Assembly (NCBI GenBank): GCA_002457215.1
Contig: NTJZ01000006.1
Span: 100,604-164,603, forward strand
Length of the DNA: 64,000 nt
Reading direction: 5' to 3'
From: OM182 bacterium MED-G28
GTDB lineage: Bacteria; Pseudomonadota; Gammaproteobacteria; Pseudomonadales; Pseudohongiellaceae
The notes under the pieces are model-generated. The model searched no databases, was not told the origin of the DNA, and saw only the letters and a program-made list of their open reading frames with translations. Both the position numbers and the translations under genes were made by a program. Shown one piece after another: positions 18,266 through 26,702 of the stretch; the stretch's first letter is position 1, and each line of letters starts with the position of its first letter.

Positions 18266-18835
18266 CTATAATCCGCCAAAGAAAACTGTTTCATTTTCAC
18301 CCTGCATGTGTATGTCAAAGTGATAACTTGGCACAAGTTTATTTTCCGCCCGTCGAGCAATTAATGTAGCTCTCCGATTCTCTGGAACGTGGTTTAATAC
18401 TGAATCTTGCTGATTGGCTTCTAGTTCATCAGAAAAATACAAACGTGTATAAACATGAGTTAGCAATCCACGCATTGTCACTATAACTGAAATGTGTGGT
18501 GCATCTGATTTATTGACAGCACCTGGCTTGATAGTAGTAAAGAAATAACTACTCTCCGAATTACTAGAAGTATCGCTGCGTGCGAATCCCAGAAAATCAG
18601 AAGATGTTAAATTGCCCTGAGAGTCCGCTTGCCAAATTTCTATAAGTGCATCAGAAATTGGATCTCCATTGCCATCTAAAACTCTACCATGAAGATTAAT
18701 TTTTTGTCCGACCCCAGAGACTTCATTGTCGACCGGACTGACAAAAGTATTATTACCTGAAGCAGTCAATGCGGTAGTAAAAAAAGGGCCAACTGTCTGC
18801 GATGGAGTTAGTCCTCGGGTGAATTTAGAAGCCAC
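18266..18835 (-). CDS. pcaG: protocatechuate 3,4-dioxygenase alpha subunit
   Basis: A 189-residue intradiol dioxygenase subunit. It opens with LTPSQTVGPFF, contains NLHGRVLDGNGDPISDALIEIWQAD, FARSDT, the FFTTIKPG turn, and the alpha-subunit stretch APHISVIVTMRGLLTHVYTR followed by LYFSDE. As in other alpha subunits the tyrosine and histidine iron ligands are absent, so the iron is held by PcaH. The start is a GTG that shares one base with the TAG stop of pcaH, which implies translational coupling of the two subunits. Length is close to the usual 200 residues. Confidence 0.95.
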   Translation of the reverse strand: MASKFTRGLTPSQTVGPFFTTALTASGNNTFVSPVDNEVSGVGQKINLHGRVLDGNGDPISDALIEIWQADSQGNLTSSDFLGFARSDTSSNSESSYFFTTIKPGAVNKSDAPHISVIVTMRGLLTHVYTRLYFSDELEANQQDSVLNHVPENRRATLIARRAENKLVPSYHFDIHMQGENETVFFGGL

Positions 18836-19563
18836 TAACCGTGTCCTCCATCATCTTCACTAGGGGTAGAAAGCCCTCCCGCAATAACGATATCGAAATG
18901 ATAGCCCAAGGCAAAACCGGCTTCGCTTATACTAAGATCAAAAGTGGAAACTAAACGTTCTCTGGCAGAGGCAGGAACTGCCATAAATATGGGATCAAGA
19001 CTTAACAAAGGATCACCCGGAAAATACATCTGAGTCACCAAACGGCTATTGATCGCCTCGCCAAGTAACGAAAAATGGATGTGCTGGGGGCGCCAAGCAT
19101 TAGGATGATTTTTCCAGGGATAGGCTCCCGGTTTAATCGTACAAAAACGGTATTGCCCATCACGGTCGGAGATACAACGACCTACACCAATAAAGTTTGG
19201 GTCTATCGGAGCTTCATGCTGATCGGCTTTGTGCACATAACGCCCGCTAGCATTGGCCTGCCACACTTCGATCAAAACTCCTGGAACAGGCTTTCCTAGC
19301 TGGTTCAATACACGCCCTGAAACAATCATCCGTTCTCCGAGCGGCTCCCCTTCGTTGCAGACATTCCGAGTTAGATCATGATCTAATTCACCAATTGCAA
19401 ATCTAGAACTGAGTGAACCCAGTAATTCGCCTATTTTAGTTTCAGAATTTCTAGAATACAGCTCTACTATATCGATTGGCGATTGCATAGGCCCTCGCAA
19501 CAATGAAGATTTATAATCTGCAAAAATAAAAGGTGGGTTTTGCGAGGAATCAATACTTGCCAT
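18835..19563 (-). CDS. pcaH: protocatechuate 3,4-dioxygenase beta subunit
   Basis: A 242-residue iron-binding subunit of protocatechuate 3,4-dioxygenase, which opens the aromatic ring between the two hydroxyl groups to give 3-carboxy-cis,cis-muconate. The fold markers are VSGRVLNQLGKPVPGVLIEVWQAN and RYRFC-type turns. The four Fe(III) ligands are visible at nearly canonical numbering: Tyr109 (GRYVHK), Tyr148 (PGAYPW), His161 and His163 (QHIHFS). The first 60 residues carry the usual helical extension. The gene sits 71 bases after pcaC and overlaps pcaG by one base. Confidence 0.96.
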   Translation of the reverse strand: MASIDSSQNPPFIFADYKSSLLRGPMQSPIDIVELYSRNSETKIGELLGSLSSRFAIGELDHDLTRNVCNEGEPLGERMIVSGRVLNQLGKPVPGVLIEVWQANASGRYVHKADQHEAPIDPNFIGVGRCISDRDGQYRFCTIKPGAYPWKNHPNAWRPQHIHFSLLGEAINSRLVTQMYFPGDPLLSLDPIFMAVPASARERLVSTFDLSISEAGFALGYHFDIVIAGGLSTPSEDDGGHG

Positions 19564-19634
19564 AGGTGGGATCTCAACTCGCGAATTTACTCAGTGATTT
19601 TCATTCTTTGAATTGTTGTTTATTTCTTTCATAG

Positions 19635-20036
19635 CTATTGTGCTAAGTCGTCTATTTCCTTAAAGACTTTATTCGCCACGCGATAAGCACTGTTGGCTGC
19701 CGGCACACCCGAATAAACCGCAACCTGTATTAGTACCTCCTTAACATCTTCTCGTGACAAGCCAGTATTTTTTATCGCTCTGATATGCAGGGCTAATTCT
19801 TCATGATGACCGAGAGCGGCGAGCTGGCATATAGTTATTAAACTACGATCACGTTTACTCAACGTATCTCGACCCCATACAGCACCCCAGGCCGATGAAG
19901 TTATGTAACGCTGAAAATCTCCGTTGAAATCTGCACCGGCAGCAAGTGCGGCGTCAACATAGTCATCGCCTAATACTTCTCGCCTGATTTTTAGACCCAA
20001 TTGAAAAAGGTCTTTTTCTGAGTTTTCCTCCGACAC
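19635..20036 (-). CDS. pcaC: 4-carboxymuconolactone decarboxylase
   Basis: A 133-residue single-domain AhpD-like protein (PF02627). It starts at a GTG with AGGAG eight bases upstream. Key regions are VLGDDYVDAALAAGADF, the SSAWGAVWGRDTLSKRDRSLI block that is specific to PcaC-type enzymes, GHHEELALHIRAIKNTGLS and EVLIQVAVYSGVPAAN. The redox cysteines of AhpD are absent, as expected for the decarboxylase. It turns 4-carboxymuconolactone into 3-oxoadipate enol-lactone. It is the first gene of the minus-strand pca operon and faces pobA across a 203-base shared promoter region. The next enzyme, enol-lactone hydrolase PcaD, is not encoded in the window. Confidence 0.94.
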   Translation of the reverse strand: MSEENSEKDLFQLGLKIRREVLGDDYVDAALAAGADFNGDFQRYITSSAWGAVWGRDTLSKRDRSLITICQLAALGHHEELALHIRAIKNTGLSREDVKEVLIQVAVYSGVPAANSAYRVANKVFKEIDDLAQ

Positions 20037-20239
20037 AGCTTACTCCTAATAATCATTAAGCAGAGCTTAAATTTAACAGCACTATCTGCTGAGAAAATAC
20101 AGCTACAAATATTTCATCAGTAAACAACGAAGGCGCCTGCTTGTAAATGCAAAAAGTGGTTCATTAAAATAGAAAATCAGGTTTTAATGCCGCAATTGCT
20201 TGAAATTGCTCATATACACTAAGCAGAACCAAAACCATT
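20037..20239. promoter_or_regulatory. shared divergent control region of pcaCHGB and pobA
   Basis: The only non-coding DNA between the two divergent aromatic-degradation units. A direct repeat AATTGCT occurs at 20194-20200 and 20204-20210, one helical turn apart, immediately before an AT-rich CATATACACT stretch (20211-20220) that could be the pobA -10 region. This arrangement is what an activator of the AraC or IclR kind would use next to a promoter. No regulator gene lies nearby, so the protein is unknown. Confidence 0.4.
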
Positions 20240-21415
20240 ATGCAGACACAAGTCGGAATCATTGGAGCAGGGCCAGCTGGCCTGCTGTTATCCCATCTGC
20301 TTGCCTTGCATGGTATTAATTCAGTCGTGCTAGAGAGTCGTAGTCGCGAATACGTGGAAAATCGAGTTCGTGCGGGAGTCCTTGAGCAGAGAACTGTTGA
20401 TTTATTAATACAAGCTGGCCTCGGCACGAGATTGCAGCAAGAAGGCATGCAACATCATGGCATTGAACTTCGATTTAGTAACAAAGCCCACCGAATTAAT
20501 TTCAATGAATTGACTGATGGGAAAGGCATCACTATTTATGGTCAGCAGGAAGTAGTCAAAGATCTTATCAGCACCCGTCTCGCTGCAGGTGGAGAGATTC
20601 AATTCAATGTTTCTGCTGTGTGCTTGCAGAAAATAGATAGTGAGAACCCTTCAATTGAATACACCGCAGATGGAGTAAACCAAAATCTCGAATGTGATTT
20701 TATTGCCGGCTGCGATGGTTTTCATGGGATCAGTCGAAGCTCTATACCCACTAACAAAATTTCAAGCTTCGATCGAACCTACCCATTTGCCTGGTTGGGC
20801 GTTTTAGTAAACGCGCCGCCGTCGTCAGATGTGCTCATTTATGCGAATAGCCCAGATGGCTTTGCTCTTCATAGCATGCGCTCTCCCACGGTCACTCGAA
20901 ATTATATCCAATGCTCTCTTGACGATAACCTAGATGGCTGGCCTGATGATCGAGTCTGGCAGGCACTCCACAGTCGGCTCGAAACCATTGAAGGTTGGAC
21001 TTTAATTGAAGGAGAGATCACGGAAAAGAGTATAACTCCGATGCGCAGCTACGTGTGCGAGACCATGCGCCATGGCCGTTTATTTCTAGCAGGAGATGCT
21101 GCTCATATCGTGCCGCCTACTGGTGCGAAAGGCATGAATCTGGCGCTATCTGATGTTAGTTACTTAAGCGAAGCAATTAACGCATGGTACCTAGCAGGTT
21201 CTGAAGAAAAGCTTATTAACTATGCCGATAATTGTTTACGCCATGTTTGGAGAGGCGAACATTTTTCCTGGCATATGACTTCACTCTTACATAAATTCCC
21301 AAGCGACAATCAATTCCAAGCCCGATTACAAATTGCCGAATTAGAATTTCTCTCGCAATCTAATTCGGCCTCAACAGCCTTGGCTGAAAACTACGTAGGG
21401 TATAAATTCAACTAA
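20240..21415 (+). CDS. pobA: 4-hydroxybenzoate 3-monooxygenase
   Basis: A 391-residue FAD monooxygenase that hydroxylates 4-hydroxybenzoate to protocatechuate using NADPH and oxygen. The Rossmann motif GAGPAG is at 9-14 and the flavin/ribityl motif GDAAHIVPPTGAKG at 285-298. All the substrate residues known from the Pseudomonas fluorescens enzyme fall at the same numbers: Tyr201, Ser212, Arg214, Arg220, Tyr222 and Tyr385. This makes the assignment unusually safe. The gene is divergent from pcaC, whose operon degrades its product. It converges with hemH across a 152-base gap. Confidence 0.97.
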   Translation: MQTQVGIIGAGPAGLLLSHLLALHGINSVVLESRSREYVENRVRAGVLEQRTVDLLIQAGLGTRLQQEGMQHHGIELRFSNKAHRINFNELTDGKGITIYGQQEVVKDLISTRLAAGGEIQFNVSAVCLQKIDSENPSIEYTADGVNQNLECDFIAGCDGFHGISRSSIPTNKISSFDRTYPFAWLGVLVNAPPSSDVLIYANSPDGFALHSMRSPTVTRNYIQCSLDDNLDGWPDDRVWQALHSRLETIEGWTLIEGEITEKSITPMRSYVCETMRHGRLFLAGDAAHIVPPTGAKGMNLALSDVSYLSEAINAWYLAGSEEKLINYADNCLRHVWRGEHFSWHMTSLLHKFPSDNQFQARLQIAELEFLSQSNSASTALAENYVGYKFN

Positions 21416-21473
21416 ATCCTTCGAGATCAGAGTTTTTTACTAAAGTTCAAACTTACCGCTTAATCATTGATAA

Positions 21474-21501
21474 GTTGCTACTGCAATGTTGCTACTGCAA
21501 T
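21474..21501 (+). repeat. 14-base tandem duplication between pobA and hemH
   Basis: GTTGCTACTGCAAT occurs twice head to tail (21474-21487 and 21488-21501) in the convergent gap between pobA and hemH. It looks like a simple slippage duplication. No coding or terminator role is visible. Confidence 0.8.
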
Positions 21502-21567
21502 AAAGCAACCGGTTAATACGATTGCCATTCAACAAGGCTGCAGCGAGTAATAATTTTTGAATTAAGT

Positions 21568-22632
21568 TTAATCTTCAATCTTTTCTACGCGTTGTTGCAA
21601 TATATTGTCTCTGGCAATTTCATAAACAGAGTTAAACCAGGCTGGATCGTCGTTCAAATTAGGTACTAGCTCGAATACCTCGCCGCCCTCACCCATAAAC
21701 TCTTCTCGATAATCTCGGCCAATTTCAAACAAGGTTTCCAGACAGTCGGAAATAAAGGAGGGCGTGATCACTGCAACACGTTTCTGCCCTTTTTCAAGCA
21801 GTAATTTAAGATGCTCATCCAAATAAGGCTGGAGCCAGGGCAGAGGACCGAACCGAGATTGGAAGGCCACTGAATAATCAATATTTTTCCAGCCGAGAGC
21901 CTTAACGATGTATTCAGTAGTTTGAAAACATTGCGCGCGGTAACAATAACGGTTTTTTATAGTTATTTCAGAACAACAGGCGCCAAACTCACACACACCC
22001 TCAGAATCAGATTTCTTGATAGTTTTCTCAGGAACGCCGTGATAACTAAAAATGACATGATCAAAATTATCGGTCCTTAAATGTTTGGCTATGACAATAG
22101 ACCACGCACGAATAAAAGCAGGTTCCTGAAAAAGGTCATTAACAAAGATAAGATTTGGGCGTTGCTTCCACTTCTCTGCTGCAATTTTTACCTGATGGAA
22201 TACCGAAGCCGTCGTCGCTGTTGAATATTGAGGGTACATGGGGAGCAGCACCAATTCGGCAACATTTCGCCGTTCCAGTTCCTGCATTACATCCCAAATA
22301 AAAGGTTCACTATAAGCCATCCCATTTACTACGATGACCTCATCACCACCCTTGGCATTTTCCTGGTCAAATTGATTTTGGACACTCTGCTGCATGCGAT
22401 CCGCATATACTTTTAGAGGTGATCCCTCATCCATCCAGATACTGGCATAGTCCTTAGCAATTCGTGGCGCCCGAAAAGGGAGGATAATCAAATTACGTAA
22501 TAACCACCGCCCAATGGGATTAAAATCGAATACAAATGGGTCGGAGAAGAAATATTTGTAGAAGCTACGCAAGCCTTTCGCGGTTGGCTCAGGCGGAGTG
22601 CCTAGATTGAGTAGTAGTACGGCCTTTGTCAT
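21568..22632 (-). CDS. hemH: ferrochelatase
   Basis: A 354-residue protein from the ATG at 22632, giving MTKAVLLLNLGTPPEP, the classic ferrochelatase start; a TTG five codons earlier is less likely. Other signatures are GSPLKVYADRMQ, GMAYSEPFIWDV, LVLLPMYPQYSTATTASVF and the active-site FSYHGVPEKTIKKSD with its metal-inserting histidine, then FQSRFGPLPWLQPYLDE and the SFISDCLETLFEI block with the catalytic glutamate. It inserts Fe(II) into protoporphyrin IX in the last step of haem synthesis. A cysteine-rich stretch GVCEFGACC follows the active-site histidine. Stand-alone gene, divergent from the redoxin/copper fusion gene. Confidence 0.96.
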   Translation of the reverse strand: MTKAVLLLNLGTPPEPTAKGLRSFYKYFFSDPFVFDFNPIGRWLLRNLIILPFRAPRIAKDYASIWMDEGSPLKVYADRMQQSVQNQFDQENAKGGDEVIVVNGMAYSEPFIWDVMQELERRNVAELVLLPMYPQYSTATTASVFHQVKIAAEKWKQRPNLIFVNDLFQEPAFIRAWSIVIAKHLRTDNFDHVIFSYHGVPEKTIKKSDSEGVCEFGACCSEITIKNRYCYRAQCFQTTEYIVKALGWKNIDYSVAFQSRFGPLPWLQPYLDEHLKLLLEKGQKRVAVITPSFISDCLETLFEIGRDYREEFMGEGGEVFELVPNLNDDPAWFNSVYEIARDNILQQRVEKIED

Positions 22633-22889
22633 AACTATTGGATTCAAATTCCCACTTATTAATATCGGCGAGGAATGTAGCTGATCTTAAGCAATAACAC
22701 CATCTCTAGAGAAGATGTACCTATAAAGTCCGTTCGCTAACTCTGATTAGACATGCTTATTGCTCGAGGCCCCTTATTTCGGGATCTACAGACAATTTGT
22801 TCCCGTTGGTAACAAAAAAACGAAAAATGTGCTGCATTCCCCTGTAAATTGAGTAGAATTAGGAGAATTGAAAAACTTTTTTTGTATTA

Positions 22890-24779
22890 ATGTTTAGGTT
22901 TAACCAAGGGAATCGATTCGTGAAAACATCTCTGCATTTCTTTTTAATTTCGATCTTTACTTTATTCACCTCTGCTCTATTCGCCGGCGAGCGTATTGGC
23001 GATTTCGCATTAATCGACAACCAGGGCACACAGCATCATATGGCCTGGTATGACGACCAAAATGCTGTGGTTATCTTGCCTCAAGCCGTAGGTGCCACTG
23101 ATACCGACGCTCTCGCAGCGCTACAAGACTTAGAAGCTAAGTATGCTGAGCAAGGCGTTGTGTTCTTTTTAATGAATCCAGGTATGCAAATTGATCGTGC
23201 CGCTGTATCACAAGACATCACTGCCTTAGGTGTAGAGCTTCCGGTCCTTATGGACGACGCACAACTAGCCTCTGAAGCCCTAGGGCTTACAAGACTCGAT
23301 GAAGCGGTTGTTTATGACCCCAAATCCTTTGAGATGATCTACCGCGGTCCAGTAGCGACTGAACTGGAATCTTCCATTCAACGTCTTCTCAATGGGTCAG
23401 ATGATTCACTAATTACAATGTCTACCAGTGGAGCATCAATCGAGTTTACCGGAACTGGAGTTCACACGGCCCCGTCTTACGTAAATGATGTAGCTCCTAT
23501 AGTTAAAGAAAACTGTGCAAATTGTCACCGCGAAGGCGGTATTGCTCCGTTTGCCATGGATAGCAAGCTCGCTCTCCAAGGCTGGTCCCCAATGATTCGT
23601 GAAGTGGTAATGACCAAGCGTATGCCTCCTGGTCAAATTGACAGTAGAGTAAGCCACAACATGAAGAATGAAATGAATCTGACTGATACAGAAATGCAAA
23701 CGCTAGTTCGCTGGGTTAATGCAGGCTCTCCGATAGATGGCGACAGTGATCCTCTTGTAGGATTGGTCTGGTCTGATACCAAATGGACTATTGGTGAGCA
23801 ATTAGGTGAGCCTGATATGATCCTTAGGATTCCGCCTCAGGCAGTTCCAGCCACCGGTGTTGTGGATTATCGCGACATTCCTATAGATCTTAACCTTACT
23901 GAAGATCGTTGGGTCCGCGGATCTGAAGTAGCCCCCGATCAAAAAGAAGTTCTTCACCACATTATCACGACCGTCATTCCTCCTGGTGGTGGCGAAGATA
24001 TGCAAACAGCTTTCTTGAGTGCAATTAACAGCTTGCCAGAAGAGCGAGCCGTTAAGATTCGTGCTGATATGTTTGCAGCACTAGCCGCTGGCGAAGCCCC
24101 ACCTATCGACAAGATTTTCCAAGAAAATCCTGATATTAATGTAGGCACCTTACTTGGTGGTAGCGACCCCGACCTTGGCTCAGTAGCAGGGTATGCACCA
24201 GGGAACAGCTTTTCCTTGAACGAAGAAGGGGTAGGAGGGTTGCTAAAAGCTGGCACTAATTTAAGCCTCCAACTGCATTACACTACGTCGGGAAAAGAAG
24301 TCACCGACGAAACTGAAATCGGAATTTGGTTCTATCCTGAAGGAGAAGTGCCGGAACAGCGCATGTCTGGTGGGGTTGGCAATGCGTTCACAATCGCGAT
24401 TCCCCCCCAAGCTAAAGATCACGAGATGCAATTAGTTACCTATGTAAAAGAAGAAGCTGATCTTTATAGCTTAATGCCTCACATGCATTTTCGCGGCAAG
24501 CGTATGAAGTTTACTGCTAAGTACCCCGACGGCAGCGAAGAATTACTGCTCTCAGTGCCAGCTTATGATTTCAACTGGCAATTGGCACACGAACTTGAGG
24601 AGCCTTATAGAATTCCTGCAGGGACTCAAATCATAGCAGAAGGTGCTTTCGATAACTCAGCCCAAAATCCAGCAAATCCTGATCCTTCTCTCGAAGTAAA
24701 CTGGGGCGAGCAAAGCTGGGAAGAGATGTTCATGGGTTTCTATACTTGGAAGAATGTTGACCAAGGTGGTGAAGACTAG
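22890..24779 (+). CDS. exported redoxin-fold / cytochrome c / copper monooxygenase-like fusion
   Basis: A 629-residue protein. An in-frame GTG at 22920, behind AAGGGAA, would give a cleaner signal peptide (MKTSLHFFL...) than the ATG at 22890. Domain 1 (about 33-170) is a redoxin-like fold, IGDFALIDNQG through EAVVYDPKSFEMIYRG, but has no cysteine at all, so it cannot act as a peroxidase. Domain 2 carries one haem c site, CANCH (209-213), with nearby methionines. Domain 3 (about 300-620) resembles PHM/dopamine-beta-monooxygenase copper domains: His356-His357, His463 (LQLHY), HMH at 531-533 and Met613/Met615 near WEEMFMGF, plus YDFNWQ. It may be a periplasmic copper oxygenase or copper handler with an attached electron carrier. 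A strong terminator follows. Confidence 0.85.
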   Translation: MFRFNQGNRFVKTSLHFFLISIFTLFTSALFAGERIGDFALIDNQGTQHHMAWYDDQNAVVILPQAVGATDTDALAALQDLEAKYAEQGVVFFLMNPGMQIDRAAVSQDITALGVELPVLMDDAQLASEALGLTRLDEAVVYDPKSFEMIYRGPVATELESSIQRLLNGSDDSLITMSTSGASIEFTGTGVHTAPSYVNDVAPIVKENCANCHREGGIAPFAMDSKLALQGWSPMIREVVMTKRMPPGQIDSRVSHNMKNEMNLTDTEMQTLVRWVNAGSPIDGDSDPLVGLVWSDTKWTIGEQLGEPDMILRIPPQAVPATGVVDYRDIPIDLNLTEDRWVRGSEVAPDQKEVLHHIITTVIPPGGGEDMQTAFLSAINSLPEERAVKIRADMFAALAAGEAPPIDKIFQENPDINVGTLLGGSDPDLGSVAGYAPGNSFSLNEEGVGGLLKAGTNLSLQLHYTTSGKEVTDETEIGIWFYPEGEVPEQRMSGGVGNAFTIAIPPQAKDHEMQLVTYVKEEADLYSLMPHMHFRGKRMKFTAKYPDGSEELLLSVPAYDFNWQLAHELEEPYRIPAGTQIIAEGAFDNSAQNPANPDPSLEVNWGEQSWEEMFMGFYTWKNVDQGGED

Positions 24780-24801
24780 ACTCTTAGTCCACTCCTAACC
24801 G

Positions 24802-24830
24802 AAAAAGGCGAGGGCTACCTCGCCTTTTTT
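24802..24830 (+). terminator. Rho-independent terminator of the copper/haem fusion gene
   Basis: AAAGGCGAGG (24804-24813) pairs perfectly with CCTCGCCTTT (24818-24827) around a GCTA loop, and the run of T continues to 24830. It begins about 23 bases after the stop codon at 24779. The A run on the left side could also make it work for minus-strand transcription. Confidence 0.93.
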
Positions 24831-25077
24831 ATGCATGAAATTTATTGATCATTACTTTGACTAGTCTTAGTTAACTGAGTTTACAAAGGGAGCATCCAAG
24901 CTTTTGGTGTCCTCTTGCTGTGCAGCTATTAAAGGCCTTGATCAATAGCACTTTTCTCATTCGCTTATTGCATTCAATAAATGTGTACTTGTGAACTCTA
25001 TTTTTCTGCAATACTTAGCTTAGAGGGGCTACGATTCAGCACTTAAATACACTGATGCTATAAACATGCGGCGACCA

Positions 25078-25656
25078 TCATTGACCCCTGGGGGGCGGAA
25101 GCGTCCAATCGCAGCCTGGGCAATTTGGGTCCACATTATTCTGATCCATTACTTCAAAAATAAAATCTCGCCACACTTCATTTGGCTGCCATACTGTATT
25201 CATATCGGCTTTAGCTAATTCCACAGAAGTATTGTCATAAATTACGCGGTAAAGAAAACTAAAGGCTGTTGCGCGAGCATTAACCTGACAATGGAGCAAA
25301 GTTTTCTTTCCCCGATTGCGCTCCATAGAATCAGCAAAGGCATAAAATTCATCTGGCAATGGGTTAGAGAAATCTACAGGAACTTGCATGTATTCCATAC
25401 CCAAATCTTTAATTACTATATCTGCATCGGGCAAGGCATTGGGATTGTTGGTAAATGCAATGTAGACGATTCGCTCAAACCCCTGCTCAGCAATAGTTTG
25501 AAATTGTTCTCGAGTTGGCTGACCAGCGCTGGCAAATCTTTCACTGTACTGGCGGAAGTTAATGATCTCAGTTAGCGCCGGGTCTGGATCTTCAATAGCT
25601 AAGGAAACTGACGAAAAAAACGAGAGGAATATAACCCCAACTAGTAGCTTGTTCAT
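25078..25656 (-). CDS. exported dual-specificity-phosphatase-like protein (DUF442-like)
   Basis: A 192-residue protein with a signal peptide (1-20, VSLAIE). The body resembles the DUF442/beta-lactamase-hydrolase-like phosphatase group: FRQYSERFASAGQPTREQF, then IAEQGFERIVYI, and the P-loop region KTLLHCQVNARATAF (Cys123, Arg128) followed by SFLYRV. The spacing is C-x4-R rather than the C-x5-R of classical protein tyrosine phosphatases, which is a feature of this exported subfamily as I read it. Phosphatase activity is therefore not assured. A CPGC motif near the C-terminus may form a disulfide. It is convergent to the copper/haem fusion and divergent from dmeF. Confidence 0.75.
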   Translation of the reverse strand: MNKLLVGVIFLSFFSSVSLAIEDPDPALTEIINFRQYSERFASAGQPTREQFQTIAEQGFERIVYIAFTNNPNALPDADIVIKDLGMEYMQVPVDFSNPLPDEFYAFADSMERNRGKKTLLHCQVNARATAFSFLYRVIYDNTSVELAKADMNTVWQPNEVWRDFIFEVMDQNNVDPNCPGCDWTLPPPRGQ

Positions 25657-25754
25657 TATTACTCCATATTAAGCAAAATCAGAATTGGGTAACTGGATCA
25701 TATAAATCCGATAACAGCAGATACTATATCAAATGGCTGAGTAATAACCCAAAA

Positions 25755-26702
25755 ATGAGGCACTCCACAGGTATGGATGAAGAAATACTAAAGCGCTGGC
25801 ATCACCAACACTCTTTTGGTCAGGACCAGAAACGCCCTGGTGAATTCAGAACCTTGCTAGTAATCACCCTAACCGCAAGCATGATGATAGTTGAGATTGC
25901 CGCTGGGATCGCCTTTGGCTCAATGGCTCTTTTAGCAGATGGATTACATATGGGGAGCCATGCCGTTGCCCTAAGTATCAATGCATTTGCCTACGTTTAT
26001 GCCCGTCGCCATGCTCACAATGAACGTTACAGTTTTGGCACTGGGAAAGTAAATACACTAGGAGGATATACCGGTGCAATCTTGCTAGCAGTATTCGCCA
26101 CTATGATGGCTTTCGAAAGCATTACGCGCTTAATTGAGCCTGTAGAAATTGCTTTTAATCAAGCTATTTTTGTAGCTGTAGTTGGCCTGATTGTTAATGG
26201 TGCATCAGTATTGATTCTAGGCATGGATCATGGCCATAACCATGATCACCATCATCACCATCATCACCATCATGATCATAATTTGAAATCAGCCTACCTG
26301 CATGTCTTAGCCGATGCGCTCACATCATTGTTAGCCATATTCGCGCTTCTGATAGGAAAGTATTTCGGTGCAATCTGGATGGACCCGTTAATGGGGATTG
26401 TCGGTGCAATTCTGGTAGCGAGGTGGTCTTTCAGTTTATTGAAAACAACCAGTACAATAATTCTTGACGAACAGGCATCAGCAGACATATGTAATACTAT
26501 TCAGCTTGCTATCGAATCTGAAGAAAGCAGCAGAATTACTGACCTTCATGTTTGGACTATCGGTCCTGGCATCTATTCAGCGGTGATTTCAATCGTTTCC
26601 AACAATCCACAACAACCAGCCTACTACAAATCCAGAATCGCAGAACATATTGAGTTGCAGCATGTTAGCGTCGAAGTGAATGCTTATGATGAGCAGAGTT
26701 AA
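25755..26702 (+). CDS. dmeF: CDF-family cation exporter with His-rich loop, DmeF type
   Basis: A 315-residue cation diffusion facilitator. Six membrane helices are visible: the first two around LLVITLTASMMIVEIAAG and ALLADGLHMGSHAVAL, where the metal-binding DGLHMGSH motif (a DxxxH form) lies in helix 2. HAHNERYSFGTGKVNTLGGY and the later HVLADALTSLLAIFAL (helix 5 HxxxD) are typical of the DmeF branch. Between helices 4 and 5 a cytoplasmic loop holds a run of histidines interspersed with aspartates, HGHNHDHHHHHH and beyond. It exports Co, Ni, Zn or related divalent cations in exchange for protons; the exact metal is not decidable. No RcnR/DmeR-type regulator gene is adjacent. Confidence 0.9.
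   Translation: MRHSTGMDEEILKRWHHQHSFGQDQKRPGEFRTLLVITLTASMMIVEIAAGIAFGSMALLADGLHMGSHAVALSINAFAYVYARRHAHNERYSFGTGKVNTLGGYTGAILLAVFATMMAFESITRLIEPVEIAFNQAIFVAVVGLIVNGASVLILGMDHGHNHDHHHHHHHHHDHNLKSAYLHVLADALTSLLAIFALLIGKYFGAIWMDPLMGIVGAILVARWSFSLLKTTSTIILDEQASADICNTIQLAIESEESSRITDLHVWTIGPGIYSAVISIVSNNPQQPAYYKSRIAEHIELQHVSVEVNAYDEQS

Noticed and set aside
22703..22712. Ten-base palindrome TCTCTAGAGA between hemH and the copper/haem fusion gene
   Set aside because: Short palindromes like this occur by chance in 64 kb and the position relative to promoters is unclear.
26251..26280. Histidine-codon run that looks like a simple sequence repeat
   Set aside because: It is the His-rich metal loop of the CDF transporter and in frame, so it is a coding feature and not a separate repeat.
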